DNA of 64,000 nucleotides from Methanosarcina sp. UBA293 (GTDB lineage Archaea; Halobacteriota; Methanosarcinia; Methanosarcinales; Methanosarcinaceae): NCBI GenBank assembly GCA_002499445.1, contig DALS01000033.1:62001-126000 (forward strand). Direction: 5' to 3'. Positions 45,539-54,275 of the stretch are shown here, in pieces. Position numbers and translations under genes: made by a program. The stretch's first letter is position 1. The number at the start of each line of letters is the position of its first letter. Below the pieces are notes generated by a model. The model was not told the DNA's origin. It worked only from the letters and a program-made list of their open reading frames with translations, and did no database searches.

Positions 45539-48343
45539 TCATTTTTCCCTCACACGTATAGCCATTTTGCTTAATTCGCGTAGCCACAGCACCGAACTTG
45601 CTACTGCTGCGCAGAGTAGCCAATCGTCAGGACTCAAGCTCACAGTCGAAAACGCCTGCTGCAGAAATGGGATGTAAACAACTGCTACCTGCAACAAAAG
45701 AGACAATAGGACCGCTCCCCATAGCCATTTGTTTGAGAATAATCCTACAAAAGCACTCTGCTTATCCGAACGTGCGTTGAAAACAACGAAAAGTGAAAAG
45801 AAAACTACCGTTGTAAACGCCATCGTCTGCGCGTAACGCAAGCTGCCCGAGCCTTCAACCAAACCTCCAGGCAGGCTTGTATCTAGTATGAATAACGTTC
45901 CGAGTGCCATGATTATACCGGTAAAGAGGTTACCAGCCCACATGCTGCGGGTAATCACCCCTTCTTCCCGTGGGCGCGGCGGTTTTTTCATCAGTCCCGG
46001 GTCAGCCGGGTCAACGCCTAGGGCAAGTGCAGGCGGGCCGTCCGTGACAAGGTTGATCCAAAGGATCTGAGTCGCAAGCAGGGGCAGTGCTATCCTACCG
46101 CTTTCTGCAGTCAGCCCTATCACATCTGCCAGCAGCAAGCCGAAGAACATTATCATTACTTCCCCAAGGTTTGATGAAAGAAGGTAGCGTAAGAACTTAC
46201 GGATATTTGAGAAGATCGCACGTCCCTCTTCGACAGCCCCGACAATGGTCGCGAAATTGTCGTCCGCAAGAATAACATCGGAAGCTTCTTTGGAAACATC
46301 CGTTCCAGTTATACCCATTGCCACTCCGATATCGGCAGTTTTCAAAGCAGGCGCATCATTGACCCCGTCGCCTGTCATTGCCACAATTGCTCCTCCGCGC
46401 TGTAATGCTTTTACAATCCGAAGTTTGTGTTCGGGGTTTACACGTGCATAGACTGACACTTCCTGAACCATCTGGTCAAGCTTCTCTTCAGGCATCTTCT
46501 CAAGCTCAATACCTGTAACAGCCTTCCCATAAGTTGGAATGCCGAGGCCTGCGGCAATAACTGTGGCGGTTTTAGGATGATCGCCGGTAATCATAATCGG
46601 GCGAACACCTGCAGCCATAGCACGTGCAACTGCATCTTTTGCCTCCAAGCGCGGCGGGTCGATCATACCAATTAATCCCAGGAAGACAAGGTCTTTCTCG
46701 ACGTGTTCATCAAACTCTTCCTGCTTCATCACATCCTTTGGCAGTGTACGGAAAGCGACTGCAAGTGTTCGCAAAGCTTCGCCTGCCAGTTCTTCATTAC
46801 TCTTCAAAATTTCTGCGCGACGTTCCGCAGTCAGAAGTTTGATCTCGTCCCCTACAAGTTCCTGTGTACAGCGGGCAAGCAATACATCTGGTGCGCCTTT
46901 CGTAAAAGCAAGCAGCCTTTCTTCCTGTTCGGCGTCAGTGTGGACCGTGCTCATCAGTTTGCGCTCTGAGGAGAAAGGCACTTCTCCAACACGTTCTAAT
47001 CGTGCGTTGAGTGCCTCGGCTTCCAGTCCAGCTTTACGCGCCGCAACAATCAATGCTCCTTCAGTCGGGTCGCCGTGTACCACCCAGCGCCCATCCCGCT
47101 CAAGTAGCACGGCATTGCTAGCGCGGTCAGCAGCTGCAAGCGCACGTACGAGTTCGAAATGAAGTGCGCCATCAATTTTCCCTCCTCCTTCCCTGCGCAC
47201 TTCACCTTCGGGAATATAACCCGTACCTTCTAAATTTACACGCCCGCTTGCTGTAATAACTGCAAGTACAGTCATTTCGTTCTTTGTAAGCGTACCAGTT
47301 TTATCAGAGGCAATGACATTCGCGGAGCCGAGAGTTTCGACAGCCGCGAGATGGCGCACAATGGCATTTTTTCGTGCCATGCGCTGCACACCAAGAGAGA
47401 GCACGACTGTAACCACTGCAGGCAAGCTTTCCGGCACTGCTGCAACCGCAAGTGCTACGCCTAAAATGAGGACGTCAAAAAGGGCTGAGAAACTTCTTAC
47501 ATCTTCGACTAAGATGACTGTTGTAATTATTACGATGGAAATGACGATAACAACGGCTCCGAGCAGTTTGCCAACGCGGTGAAGTTCTTTTTGTAGCGGC
47601 GTAGTTTCGATCGGCGTTTCTTTGAGCATGCCGGCAATGCGTCCCATTTCGGTTTTCATTCCAGTTGCTGTAACCACTGCACTCCCGTGCCCGTAAACAG
47701 CTACAGTGCCGCTAAAGATCATATTATCACGGTCACCAAGCCCGACCTCTTCTGCAATCGGGAGCTCATCCTTCAAAACAGGCAGGCTCTCTCCCGTCAA
47801 GGCTGCTTCGGCTGTTTGAAGCGCAGTTGACTGAATAACTCGGGCATCCGCAGGGATAGTATTGCCTTCTTCAATGATGATAATGTCGCCGGGCACGATC
47901 TCAGTTGCCGGAATGCTTTGTCGTGTACCGTTCCGGATTACACTAGCTTGTGCTGCTGTCATCTGGCGAAGTGCAGCCATTGCCTCCTCTGCTCGTGATT
48001 GCTGAATATATCCCATGATTGCATTGAGTAGTACGACAGCAAAGATTGCAATTGCCTCATAAGGCAGTGCTGAATTGCGTTCATACAGCCACATTCCAGC
48101 CGAAACTAATGTCGCGATAAGCAGCAGGATAACGAGCACATCTTGAAATTGTGCCAGGAATTTTCTCCATGCAGGCACAGGCTTTTCCGCCATCAATTCA
48201 TTCTTGCCGTACCTATCGAGCCGCGCCTGAGCTTCCCCTTCACTCAAGCCGCTTCGTGCATCAGTACCGAACGCAGTTAATACTTCGTTAGCTGATTGTT
48301 GATAAGGGATAATCTTATCCCACTCAATAGTCATGGTGCTCAT
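45539..48343 (-). CDS. P-type Ca2+-ATPase (P2A-like)
   Basis: The 934-aa membrane pump has all P-type motifs: TGES in AALTGESLPV, phosphorylation site DKTGTLT, KGAPD, and GDGVNDAPALK. The cation N-terminal domain (EGEAQARLDRYGKNEL) precedes the first helices. PESLPAVVTVVLSLG in helix 4 and NLVTDGPPALALG in helix 6 are typical of Ca2+ (SERCA/PMR1-like) pumps; Mg2+ or Mn2+ transport is possible. The gene is visibly richer in GC than its neighbours, suggesting transfer from bacteria. An ATG three codons downstream (48334) is an alternative start. Confidence 0.88.
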   Translation of the reverse strand: MSTMTIEWDKIIPYQQSANEVLTAFGTDARSGLSEGEAQARLDRYGKNELMAEKPVPAWRKFLAQFQDVLVILLLIATLVSAGMWLYERNSALPYEAIAIFAVVLLNAIMGYIQQSRAEEAMAALRQMTAAQASVIRNGTRQSIPATEIVPGDIIIIEEGNTIPADARVIQSTALQTAEAALTGESLPVLKDELPIAEEVGLGDRDNMIFSGTVAVYGHGSAVVTATGMKTEMGRIAGMLKETPIETTPLQKELHRVGKLLGAVVIVISIVIITTVILVEDVRSFSALFDVLILGVALAVAAVPESLPAVVTVVLSLGVQRMARKNAIVRHLAAVETLGSANVIASDKTGTLTKNEMTVLAVITASGRVNLEGTGYIPEGEVRREGGGKIDGALHFELVRALAAADRASNAVLLERDGRWVVHGDPTEGALIVAARKAGLEAEALNARLERVGEVPFSSERKLMSTVHTDAEQEERLLAFTKGAPDVLLARCTQELVGDEIKLLTAERRAEILKSNEELAGEALRTLAVAFRTLPKDVMKQEEFDEHVEKDLVFLGLIGMIDPPRLEAKDAVARAMAAGVRPIMITGDHPKTATVIAAGLGIPTYGKAVTGIELEKMPEEKLDQMVQEVSVYARVNPEHKLRIVKALQRGGAIVAMTGDGVNDAPALKTADIGVAMGITGTDVSKEASDVILADDNFATIVGAVEEGRAIFSNIRKFLRYLLSSNLGEVMIMFFGLLLADVIGLTAESGRIALPLLATQILWINLVTDGPPALALGVDPADPGLMKKPPRPREEGVITRSMWAGNLFTGIIMALGTLFILDTSLPGGLVEGSGSLRYAQTMAFTTVVFFSLFVVFNARSDKQSAFVGLFSNKWLWGAVLLSLLLQVAVVYIPFLQQAFSTVSLSPDDWLLCAAVASSVLWLRELSKMAIRVREK

Positions 48344-49038
48344 CTTTGATCCCTTTTCATTTGCTCCAGAGGCTTAACTAGTAAGTTAGTCAGCAGGTTG
48401 TGATGCTTATGCTGCTCTCCTGCAAATTGAAATCCTGAATCAGCTTGTAACAGCATCATTGTGAATGTCGCTTTCATACCGGAGACAACAGAGGTAAAAG
48501 ACTTTCTTCAAGCCAGTTAGTTCAAGTGCATTACTACCAGAGATTTGGGGTTAAATGATCTCTTGAGATTCCCTTTTTAGTTCTACCTTTTTTAGTTCTA
48601 TATTCTATTTCTATAATCCTTTATACTATAGTTATCGCATAAATTAATGGTTTTTTAATTAATGGGGTTTTTATAAAATTTTATGATAACGACTGGATAT
48701 AAAAAGTTAATAGATTCCTCACTCCGTAGGCGGTGGAAACTGAAGTGTGAAACAGCTAGAATTCAAGACCAGATGATTGGATATCAGGCACTTTATAACC
48801 AGTTGCACGCAACAGGTGAGAAGATAAAGAGCTAAATGAGAACATGTATAAGCAGGCAGTCCACGTTAAAATCTGAAATCATTAGCAGCAGATTAAATAT
48901 GAGCTCTAACTCGGATGCATTTTTAAGAGAGATTCTAAAATTTTTCTCACGGATTTTAATCTTTAAGACTTGCATAGACGAATAAAAACCGGTAACTTAT
49001 GATTTAAAATAAGCTCAGTAATTATATTCTTTATTTCC
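48344..49038. other. Intergenic region upstream of the Ca2+-ATPase
   Basis: The gap has no recognised RNA or repeat apart from TTTTTAGTTCTA occurring twice near 48579-48601. Two short frames are noted separately. From 48960 the DNA becomes very AT-rich. Confidence 0.35.
48683..48835 (+). CDS. Possible 50-aa small protein
   Basis: An ATG-started frame of 50 codons reads MITTGYKKLIDSSLRRRWKL at its start, continues with CETARIQDQMIGYQALYNQL and ends at TAA. It is basic and helix-prone and has no low-complexity runs. There is no Shine-Dalgarno, and no homologue is known to me. A second short frame begins directly after the stop at 48836, which argues that these may be remnants of one older gene. 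Confidence 0.25.
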   Translation: MITTGYKKLIDSSLRRRWKLKCETARIQDQMIGYQALYNQLHATGEKIKS

Positions 49039-49082
49039 TATTTACATAATAATTAATTAAAAAATTAATTATTATGTAAATA
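49039..49082. repeat. Perfect 20-bp inverted repeat with a 4-nt loop
   Basis: The arms are 49039-49058 and 49063-49082, perfectly complementary over 20 bp and separated by AAAA. The left arm reads TATTTACATAATAATTAATT. It lies 201 bp upstream of the PQQ-like gene and far from any stop codon, so an ordinary terminator is unlikely. The DNA around it is AT-rich. Confidence 0.85.
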
Positions 49083-49283
49083 TAAACTCTTAAACAACAA
49101 AATATATTATATATATCATAATAATTGATAGTTGTCTAAACTTTGGGAGCAATGGGGATTATTTATCATACGAGAAGATCTGCCTAACTTCAATGTCAAA
49201 AAATGAAATTCTTGCAAAACTCTACTTATCGGTTTAAAGCAGATCCTCAAATTCCGAAGGTGGTGATTTTATAAAGAGGTGGT

Positions 49284-50903
49284 ATGGTGAAACAAAAGTT
49301 ACCGCTAATCTTAGCGTCTCTTATCTTAATTACAATAACCTGCTCAGCTATTGCAGTGGGTCAGAACTGGAATATGATTAATTATGATGATTCCATGTCC
49401 AGGCATAGTAATCAGACGCAGATAGGCAAAGACAATATAAATCAGCTAGAGGTTAAGTGGATTCTTAACACGGGGTCTGTAATTGAGAATTCGCCTTTGA
49501 TTGTAGGAAAGACAGGGTATGTTCAAAATAACAAGTATCAGGTCATTGCTCTTGATATGGATACTGGCTTGAACAAGTGGAAGTACGACGTTAATGTAAC
49601 GTCTCCCCAGCCTGCACATGGCGTAGCCTACGACAACGGAGTGATTTACGCTCCAACCGGTCCTAACGGAACTGTAATAGCCCTGAATGCCGAGAATGGA
49701 AAGAAAATCTGGGAATCGTCGGCCTTGCAGCCTGTGGGAGGGTCATTCGTTCTTACTTCACCTCCACTCGTATGGAAGGATTATCTGATTCTTGGATCTG
49801 CGTTTGGAGATGTAGTTCTTGAGGGTCCTGCTCCTAATAAGGGAACAGTGACTGCCCTCAATAAAAATACTGGCAAAATAGTCTGGCAGACCTATACTGC
49901 AGTGGGTGATTGGGTTGAGGGAGAGAACGCCAGCGTTAACGGCGGCGCCACAGTATGGACTGGTGGAGCTATCGATACTGACAAAGGCGTAGTCTATCTG
50001 CCCTGTGGCAATCCTGCGCCTGACTTTGATGCATCCAGCAGACCTGGGGAGAATCAGTATGCAAACAATGTGATTGCCATTAATATAAAGACTGGTAAGA
50101 TTCTGTGGGCGACACCCCTAATAGAGACAGGTACGGTTCTAAACGTCACCATTCCGGATACTCATGATTGGGATACTTGCTGGGGAACTAATCTCGTCAC
50201 TATTAACTCTAGCAAGAGCTCCGAAAAAATAGTTATTGGTCACAATAAGAGAGGAGACATTATGGCAATGAATTCAACTACAGGAAAGCCAGTCTGGTGG
50301 ACAAACGTTGCTTATCTTTACCGCACAGACGTTCCAGCCATGCCAAACGGCAGCGGACCGGTCTGGCCCAGTGTAAGTGGTGGAGTTATGTCATATTCAG
50401 CCTTTGACGAAAATAACCTCTATGTGGCTGTAAGCAATCAGGGATCGAATTTCTTCAGCAGGCCCGGTGAAGGTCATGTTGAGCCTGCATTTGACTCCAT
50501 GACAAATGGAATAGGAAACGGCTCCGTTGCTGCCCTTGACCTGAAGACAGGAGAGGTCAGGTGGGAACATAAGACTGAATTCCCGACCTGGGTGTCTCCG
50601 CTGGTAACCAATGGAATAATATTCTCAGGTACCACTACGGCTGTAGGGAACAAAGAAACGGGCGTAATGTATCCGTTTAATGATTATGGAGTTCCATTTG
50701 AAACCCCGCTTATAACCTCGGGAATCCTCAGGGCGTATGATGCCGAAACTGGCGAAGAGCTATGGGAATTCAATGTAGGAGCCCCAATTGGTATAGGCGG
50801 ACCGTCTATAGGAAACGGTATGCTACTGGTGCCTACAGGAAACACCGGGGAAGTTGCCAACCCGAGAGGCTATATAGTTGCCTTTGGGCTTCTAGAAAAA
50901 TAA
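49284..50903 (+). CDS. Exported PQQ-dehydrogenase-like beta-propeller protein
   Basis: The 539-aa protein has a signal peptide (LPLILASLILITITCSAIA), a ribosome-binding site AGAGGTGG, and a run of propeller blades ending in tryptophan-docking units (GLNKWKYDV, GKKIWESS, GKIVWQTY, GKILWATP, GEELWEFNV). The segments CGNPAPDFDASSRPGENQYANNVIAIN and PDTHDWDTCWG resemble the methanol/ethanol quinoprotein dehydrogenase family rather than BamB. Whether PQQ binds is unknown, because the Ca2+/PQQ ligands were not checked residue by residue and methanogens are not known for PQQ synthesis. A structural or surface role is therefore also possible. Confidence 0.75.
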   Translation: MVKQKLPLILASLILITITCSAIAVGQNWNMINYDDSMSRHSNQTQIGKDNINQLEVKWILNTGSVIENSPLIVGKTGYVQNNKYQVIALDMDTGLNKWKYDVNVTSPQPAHGVAYDNGVIYAPTGPNGTVIALNAENGKKIWESSALQPVGGSFVLTSPPLVWKDYLILGSAFGDVVLEGPAPNKGTVTALNKNTGKIVWQTYTAVGDWVEGENASVNGGATVWTGGAIDTDKGVVYLPCGNPAPDFDASSRPGENQYANNVIAINIKTGKILWATPLIETGTVLNVTIPDTHDWDTCWGTNLVTINSSKSSEKIVIGHNKRGDIMAMNSTTGKPVWWTNVAYLYRTDVPAMPNGSGPVWPSVSGGVMSYSAFDENNLYVAVSNQGSNFFSRPGEGHVEPAFDSMTNGIGNGSVAALDLKTGEVRWEHKTEFPTWVSPLVTNGIIFSGTTTAVGNKETGVMYPFNDYGVPFETPLITSGILRAYDAETGEELWEFNVGAPIGIGGPSIGNGMLLVPTGNTGEVANPRGYIVAFGLLEK

Positions 50904-51010
50904 ATAGATATACAATCAGCGGCTCATTTTGTGCCGCTCAACATTTTTTTATATATAGATTATCGTTGGGATTTTCGCTAAGGATTATTATTAAAAATCA
51001 ACGTTGAAAA

Positions 51011-51238
51011 TCATATATATCTTGTTTTTTTAATGACTTTACCGGTACTGTCTTTTTCCACGAATCTCATAATTTCCTTGTCGTAGGTAACCATTTTATT
51101 ACAATGGGGGTATGATTCTGTATTTTTGTACGTTACAGAGTGCAGAAACGATTCTTCATCCTCAAATTGAATAATTTGTGAACTGAACCACTTTCCACAT
51201 TCTGCACATCTAACTTCACAGTCTTTTTTGTTATTCAT
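51011..51238 (-). CDS. Small zinc-ribbon-like protein
   Basis: The 75-aa protein starts MNNKKDCEVRCAECGKWF and later has YPHCNKMVTYDKEIM. The CxxC in RCAECG, with the later His-x-Cys (PHCN), suggests a single zinc site, although the second half of the ribbon is not a full CxxC. The rest is charged and soluble. No family was recognised; the function is unknown. Confidence 0.5.
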   Translation of the reverse strand: MNNKKDCEVRCAECGKWFSSQIIQFEDEESFLHSVTYKNTESYPHCNKMVTYDKEIMRFVEKDSTGKVIKKTRYI

Positions 51239-51526
51239 TTTTCTTTCATCTTATGTTTAATCTCAGTATTCAGTGAAATATTATCAAATTTATATAATCA
51301 ACACGACTGAAGTTAAGCGTGCTAGAGCATCTAAAAATTGAGAGATTCAAAACTTGGATAAAAAGATAGATACTGGGCAAAATCCTGAAAAAAACCAGCT
51401 TGAGCTTAAAAATTTGTCCTGAGACCCACATTTACAAAAAAAGAAGTTGAATAACAGTATTTTTGATTACATACTTTGCATTTGAGTGCACATATGCTGA
51501 AAAAAAACTGGAGAATTACTGAAGAA

Positions 51527-51853
51527 TTAATATCTTCTGAAGTATTGTTCATTAAAATATACTTCCTTCACAGGATTTTTATTTTTCTCTATGGTACTGA
51601 TCCCAAGAATGGAATAGGGAGTGCAGTGTCTCAGGATTGAGCTGAGGAGTCCCGTGAAAGCTATCGCTGCAACAACCCACTTCCAGGGAGATTTTTTTAC
51701 AAAGCCTGTCGCCAGCATGAGAGTTGAAAGCACCCCACATATGGTTCTCAACAGGAGATCAAAGCCTCCTACATTTTCTTCCAAAAGCAGTCTTTTGAGA
51801 TTCGTCGGACAAAACCCCCTTATAAGCCCTCTTACATACCTATGATCCTTCAA
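51527..51853 (-). CDS. DUF2892-type small membrane protein
   Basis: The 108-aa protein has two membrane helices (GFDLLLRTICGVLSTLMLATG and WVVAAIAFTGLLSSIL) and the family landmarks EENVGGFDLLLR and HCTPYSILGIST. This is the YgaP-like inner membrane domain (DUF2892), whose function is not clear; in bacteria it is often fused to or near rhodanese domains, but none is present here. The N-terminal region before NVGG is a little longer than usual. Confidence 0.7.
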   Translation of the reverse strand: MKDHRYVRGLIRGFCPTNLKRLLLEENVGGFDLLLRTICGVLSTLMLATGFVKKSPWKWVVAAIAFTGLLSSILRHCTPYSILGISTIEKNKNPVKEVYFNEQYFRRY

Positions 51854-52000
51854 TATATAGCGTTATTCTGTTTAGATTCTGTTGTATTCCATTTATATTC
51901 ACTTGCTAAAACTGTTAAATAAGCCAGCTAGGATCTTCTGATAAATCCGAAAGTCCCGAAAAATAAAAAATATATACAAGAGATGAGAAGGTTTCTAACT

Positions 52001-53278
52001 ATGCCTGAAATAAAACTTGACAAATCGATCTCATATCTCGAAGGTACACAGCGAGTATATGACGAAGTCACAACCCTGGAAAACACTAAAGACGAGATAA
52101 AAAGGATAGGTGTTACTCGAATTGCAGACATTACAAACCTGGACCGACTTGGAATCCCTATTTTCTCGGCAATCCGCCCCAGTGCCGCAAAGGGAGCCAT
52201 CAGTATTTACTCAGGCAAGGGCTCGACCGAGCAGAGGGCTAGGATTTCAGCTATAATGGAGAGTTTTGAGCGCTGCCTTGCAGAGCGCCCTGGGTTGAAT
52301 GCGAATATTGCAGGCGGGATTTCTGCTCCATCTCTTGTGGAATCCTATGCCGACGCTGTAAAAGATTGCACAGTGCTCGATCCAGCCAAGCTGATTCTGC
52401 CCCAGCCGCCTTATTTTCCCCAATCTTTGCTTGAGTGGGTTGGGGCATATGATTTGATGAATAAAGAAGAGGTGTTCGTAAGCGCCAATTCAGTTTACCA
52501 TCCATACGACTCGCCTGGAAGGTGTCAGAAACTTTTCTTAAGCAATACCAATGGGCTGGCGTCCGGAAACATAATTGAGGAAGCTATTCTCCATGGGCTG
52601 CTCGAGGTTATAGAAAGGGACGCAATCAGCATAGCGCAATTTTCCCGTAACCTTGGAAAAGAAATTGTGCTAACTGAAGAAGATGGGTATTTGTACGAGC
52701 TTGCCAGCAAGTTCAAGGATGCAGAAATAGAACTCAAGGTCTGGCTGGTTCCGAACGATACTGGCATTCCGACAGTAATTGCGGCAACTGACGATGTAAA
52801 GCTGAAAGATCCGGCGCTTCTTGTAATGGGAGCAGGTTCTCACCTGAAACCTGAAATTGCAGTTGCGCGAGCTATAACCGAAGCAGCTCAGTCACGAGTT
52901 GTCCAGATTCAGGGAGCAAGGGAAGATACGGACAGGGAAGGTTTTATCCGAAGTGTGGGATATGACCGCATGAAACGCTTGAACTGGTTCTGGTTTGAAG
53001 AAGGTGAAAAAACTTCCCTTTCTGAAGTACAGGACCTGTCTAGGAAAACTCCTGCAGAAAATATCGATGTGATACTTGAAAAACTCAAGGATCTTGCCGA
53101 AAGAGTGCTGGTAGTAGATCTCTCAAGGGAAGAGGTTAAAGTGCCGGCTGTTAGAGTAATCATCCCTGGCTTTGAGCTTTTCACTATTGACCAGGACCGC
53201 AAAGGCAAAAGGATCAGTTCCCGAAGGAAGAAAGACTTTTCAAGGGATAAAAACGAAAAACCGTGGAAGAGACGATGA
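52001..53278 (+). CDS. ycaO: YcaO-domain protein, McrA-glycine thioamidation
   Basis: YcaO enzymes use ATP to activate a backbone amide. In methanogens the YcaO-TfuA pair makes the thioglycine of McrA in methyl-coenzyme M reductase. The sequence has the methanogen YcaO pattern: ISYLEGTQRVYDEVTTL, GAISIYSGKGSTEQRARISAIMESFERCLAERP, ASGNIIEEAILHGLLEVIERDAISI and AVARAITEAAQSRVVQIQGARED. I start it at the ATG at 52001 (MPEIKLDKSI); an ATG at 51983 is only about 10 nt past a TATA-like AAATATATAC, too close. The stop overlaps the tfuA start by 4 nt. Confidence 0.9.
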   Translation: MPEIKLDKSISYLEGTQRVYDEVTTLENTKDEIKRIGVTRIADITNLDRLGIPIFSAIRPSAAKGAISIYSGKGSTEQRARISAIMESFERCLAERPGLNANIAGGISAPSLVESYADAVKDCTVLDPAKLILPQPPYFPQSLLEWVGAYDLMNKEEVFVSANSVYHPYDSPGRCQKLFLSNTNGLASGNIIEEAILHGLLEVIERDAISIAQFSRNLGKEIVLTEEDGYLYELASKFKDAEIELKVWLVPNDTGIPTVIAATDDVKLKDPALLVMGAGSHLKPEIAVARAITEAAQSRVVQIQGAREDTDREGFIRSVGYDRMKRLNWFWFEEGEKTSLSEVQDLSRKTPAENIDVILEKLKDLAERVLVVDLSREEVKVPAVRVIIPGFELFTIDQDRKGKRISSRRKKDFSRDKNEKPWKRR

Positions 53279-53934
53279 AGGCAAGAGCGGTAATCTTTAC
53301 AGGCAACAGCATCAGCCACGAGGACGCAAGAAAAGTCCTCAGGGCAAATTATCAGCCTCCTGTACGCCGATTCCAGATTGAAAATTTCATCCAGAAAGGG
53401 TATAAGGTCATAGGGATAATAGACGGAATCTTTTTTGACAGAGCTGCTGTAGGACACAGGGAGATTCTGTCTGCGCTTGATGCAGGCATAAAAGTAGTAG
53501 GAGGCGCTAGCATGGGAGCTCTACGGGCTTCGGAGCTGGATACCCATGGAATGGTAGGGGTAGGAAAGATTTATGGATGGTACAGAGACGGCGTAATCGA
53601 ATCCGATGACGAGGTCGCAGTAAGCACAAATCCTGACACTTTTGAGCCCATTTCCGTGCCTCTTGTCAATATAAGAGAAACTCTGAAAGCTGCATTTGTC
53701 TCAGGAATTTTTAATGAGAAAGAGCATAACGATCTCCTGCAGCTTGCAATTGACACCTATTACCCTGACCGGAGTTATCTGGGGCTTGTAAAAGAAGGAG
53801 CTAAAAGAGGACTGATCCCGGAAGAAAAGAAAAATTTAATTTTAGATTTTTGTACAGGTAATGAAGTTGACATAAAAAGGGAAGATGCAATCCTTGTGCT
53901 CGAAACCGTAAAAAAGCTGATTGAAGAGGCCTGA
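53275..53934 (+). CDS. tfuA: TfuA-like partner of YcaO
   Basis: The start is the ATG at 53275, overlapping the ycaO stop (ATGA); an in-frame GTG at 53263 is less likely. The 219-aa protein has the TfuA core: RAVIFTGNSISHEDARKVL, PPVRRFQIENFIQKGYKVIGIIDGIFFDRAAVGHREIL, VVGGASMGALRASEL and YGWYRDGVIESDDEVAV. It probably recruits the sulfur source or aids YcaO in thioglycine formation. The coupling supports a two-protein enzyme. Confidence 0.9.
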   Translation: MKARAVIFTGNSISHEDARKVLRANYQPPVRRFQIENFIQKGYKVIGIIDGIFFDRAAVGHREILSALDAGIKVVGGASMGALRASELDTHGMVGVGKIYGWYRDGVIESDDEVAVSTNPDTFEPISVPLVNIRETLKAAFVSGIFNEKEHNDLLQLAIDTYYPDRSYLGLVKEGAKRGLIPEEKKNLILDFCTGNEVDIKREDAILVLETVKKLIEEA

Positions 53935-53999
53935 AACTTCAAGCCCTTTTCGATCAATGGTTTCTTATTCAATTAGCAATTTTCTATTTTCGCAAATTT

Positions 54000-54275
54000 T
54001 CAGCGTTTTATGATATAAAGCCTGATGATGTACAGGCTTACAAGCAGGACAATGAAGTTGTAAATCGCTCTGAAAATTGGGATATATTGATACTCGAACC
54101 ATATTTCGATTATTCGCCCTATGGAAGAATAGAGCTGGAAGGTAGCCACAAGCAGAAGCAGCATGGAAATAAGGAAAACTCCTTTTTTGAAGTTCTCCCC
54201 CATATCTGACACTTTTTCCGCTTTTGCCTCTGGTTTCATACCTAATGTTTCACTCCTATCTAATGCTTCACTCAC
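54000..54275 (-). CDS. Small membrane protein partner of the PGF-CTERM lipoprotein
   Basis: The 91-aa protein has two membrane helices (VFLISMLLLLVATFQLYSSI and FRAIYNFIVLLVSLYIIRLYII) after a charged N-terminal tail. No family is recognised. Its start overlaps the end of the upstream gene by 4 nt (54272-54275), so the two are translated together and probably act together at the membrane. Confidence 0.6.
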   Translation of the reverse strand: MSEALDRSETLGMKPEAKAEKVSDMGENFKKGVFLISMLLLLVATFQLYSSIGRIIEIWFEYQYIPIFRAIYNFIVLLVSLYIIRLYIIKR

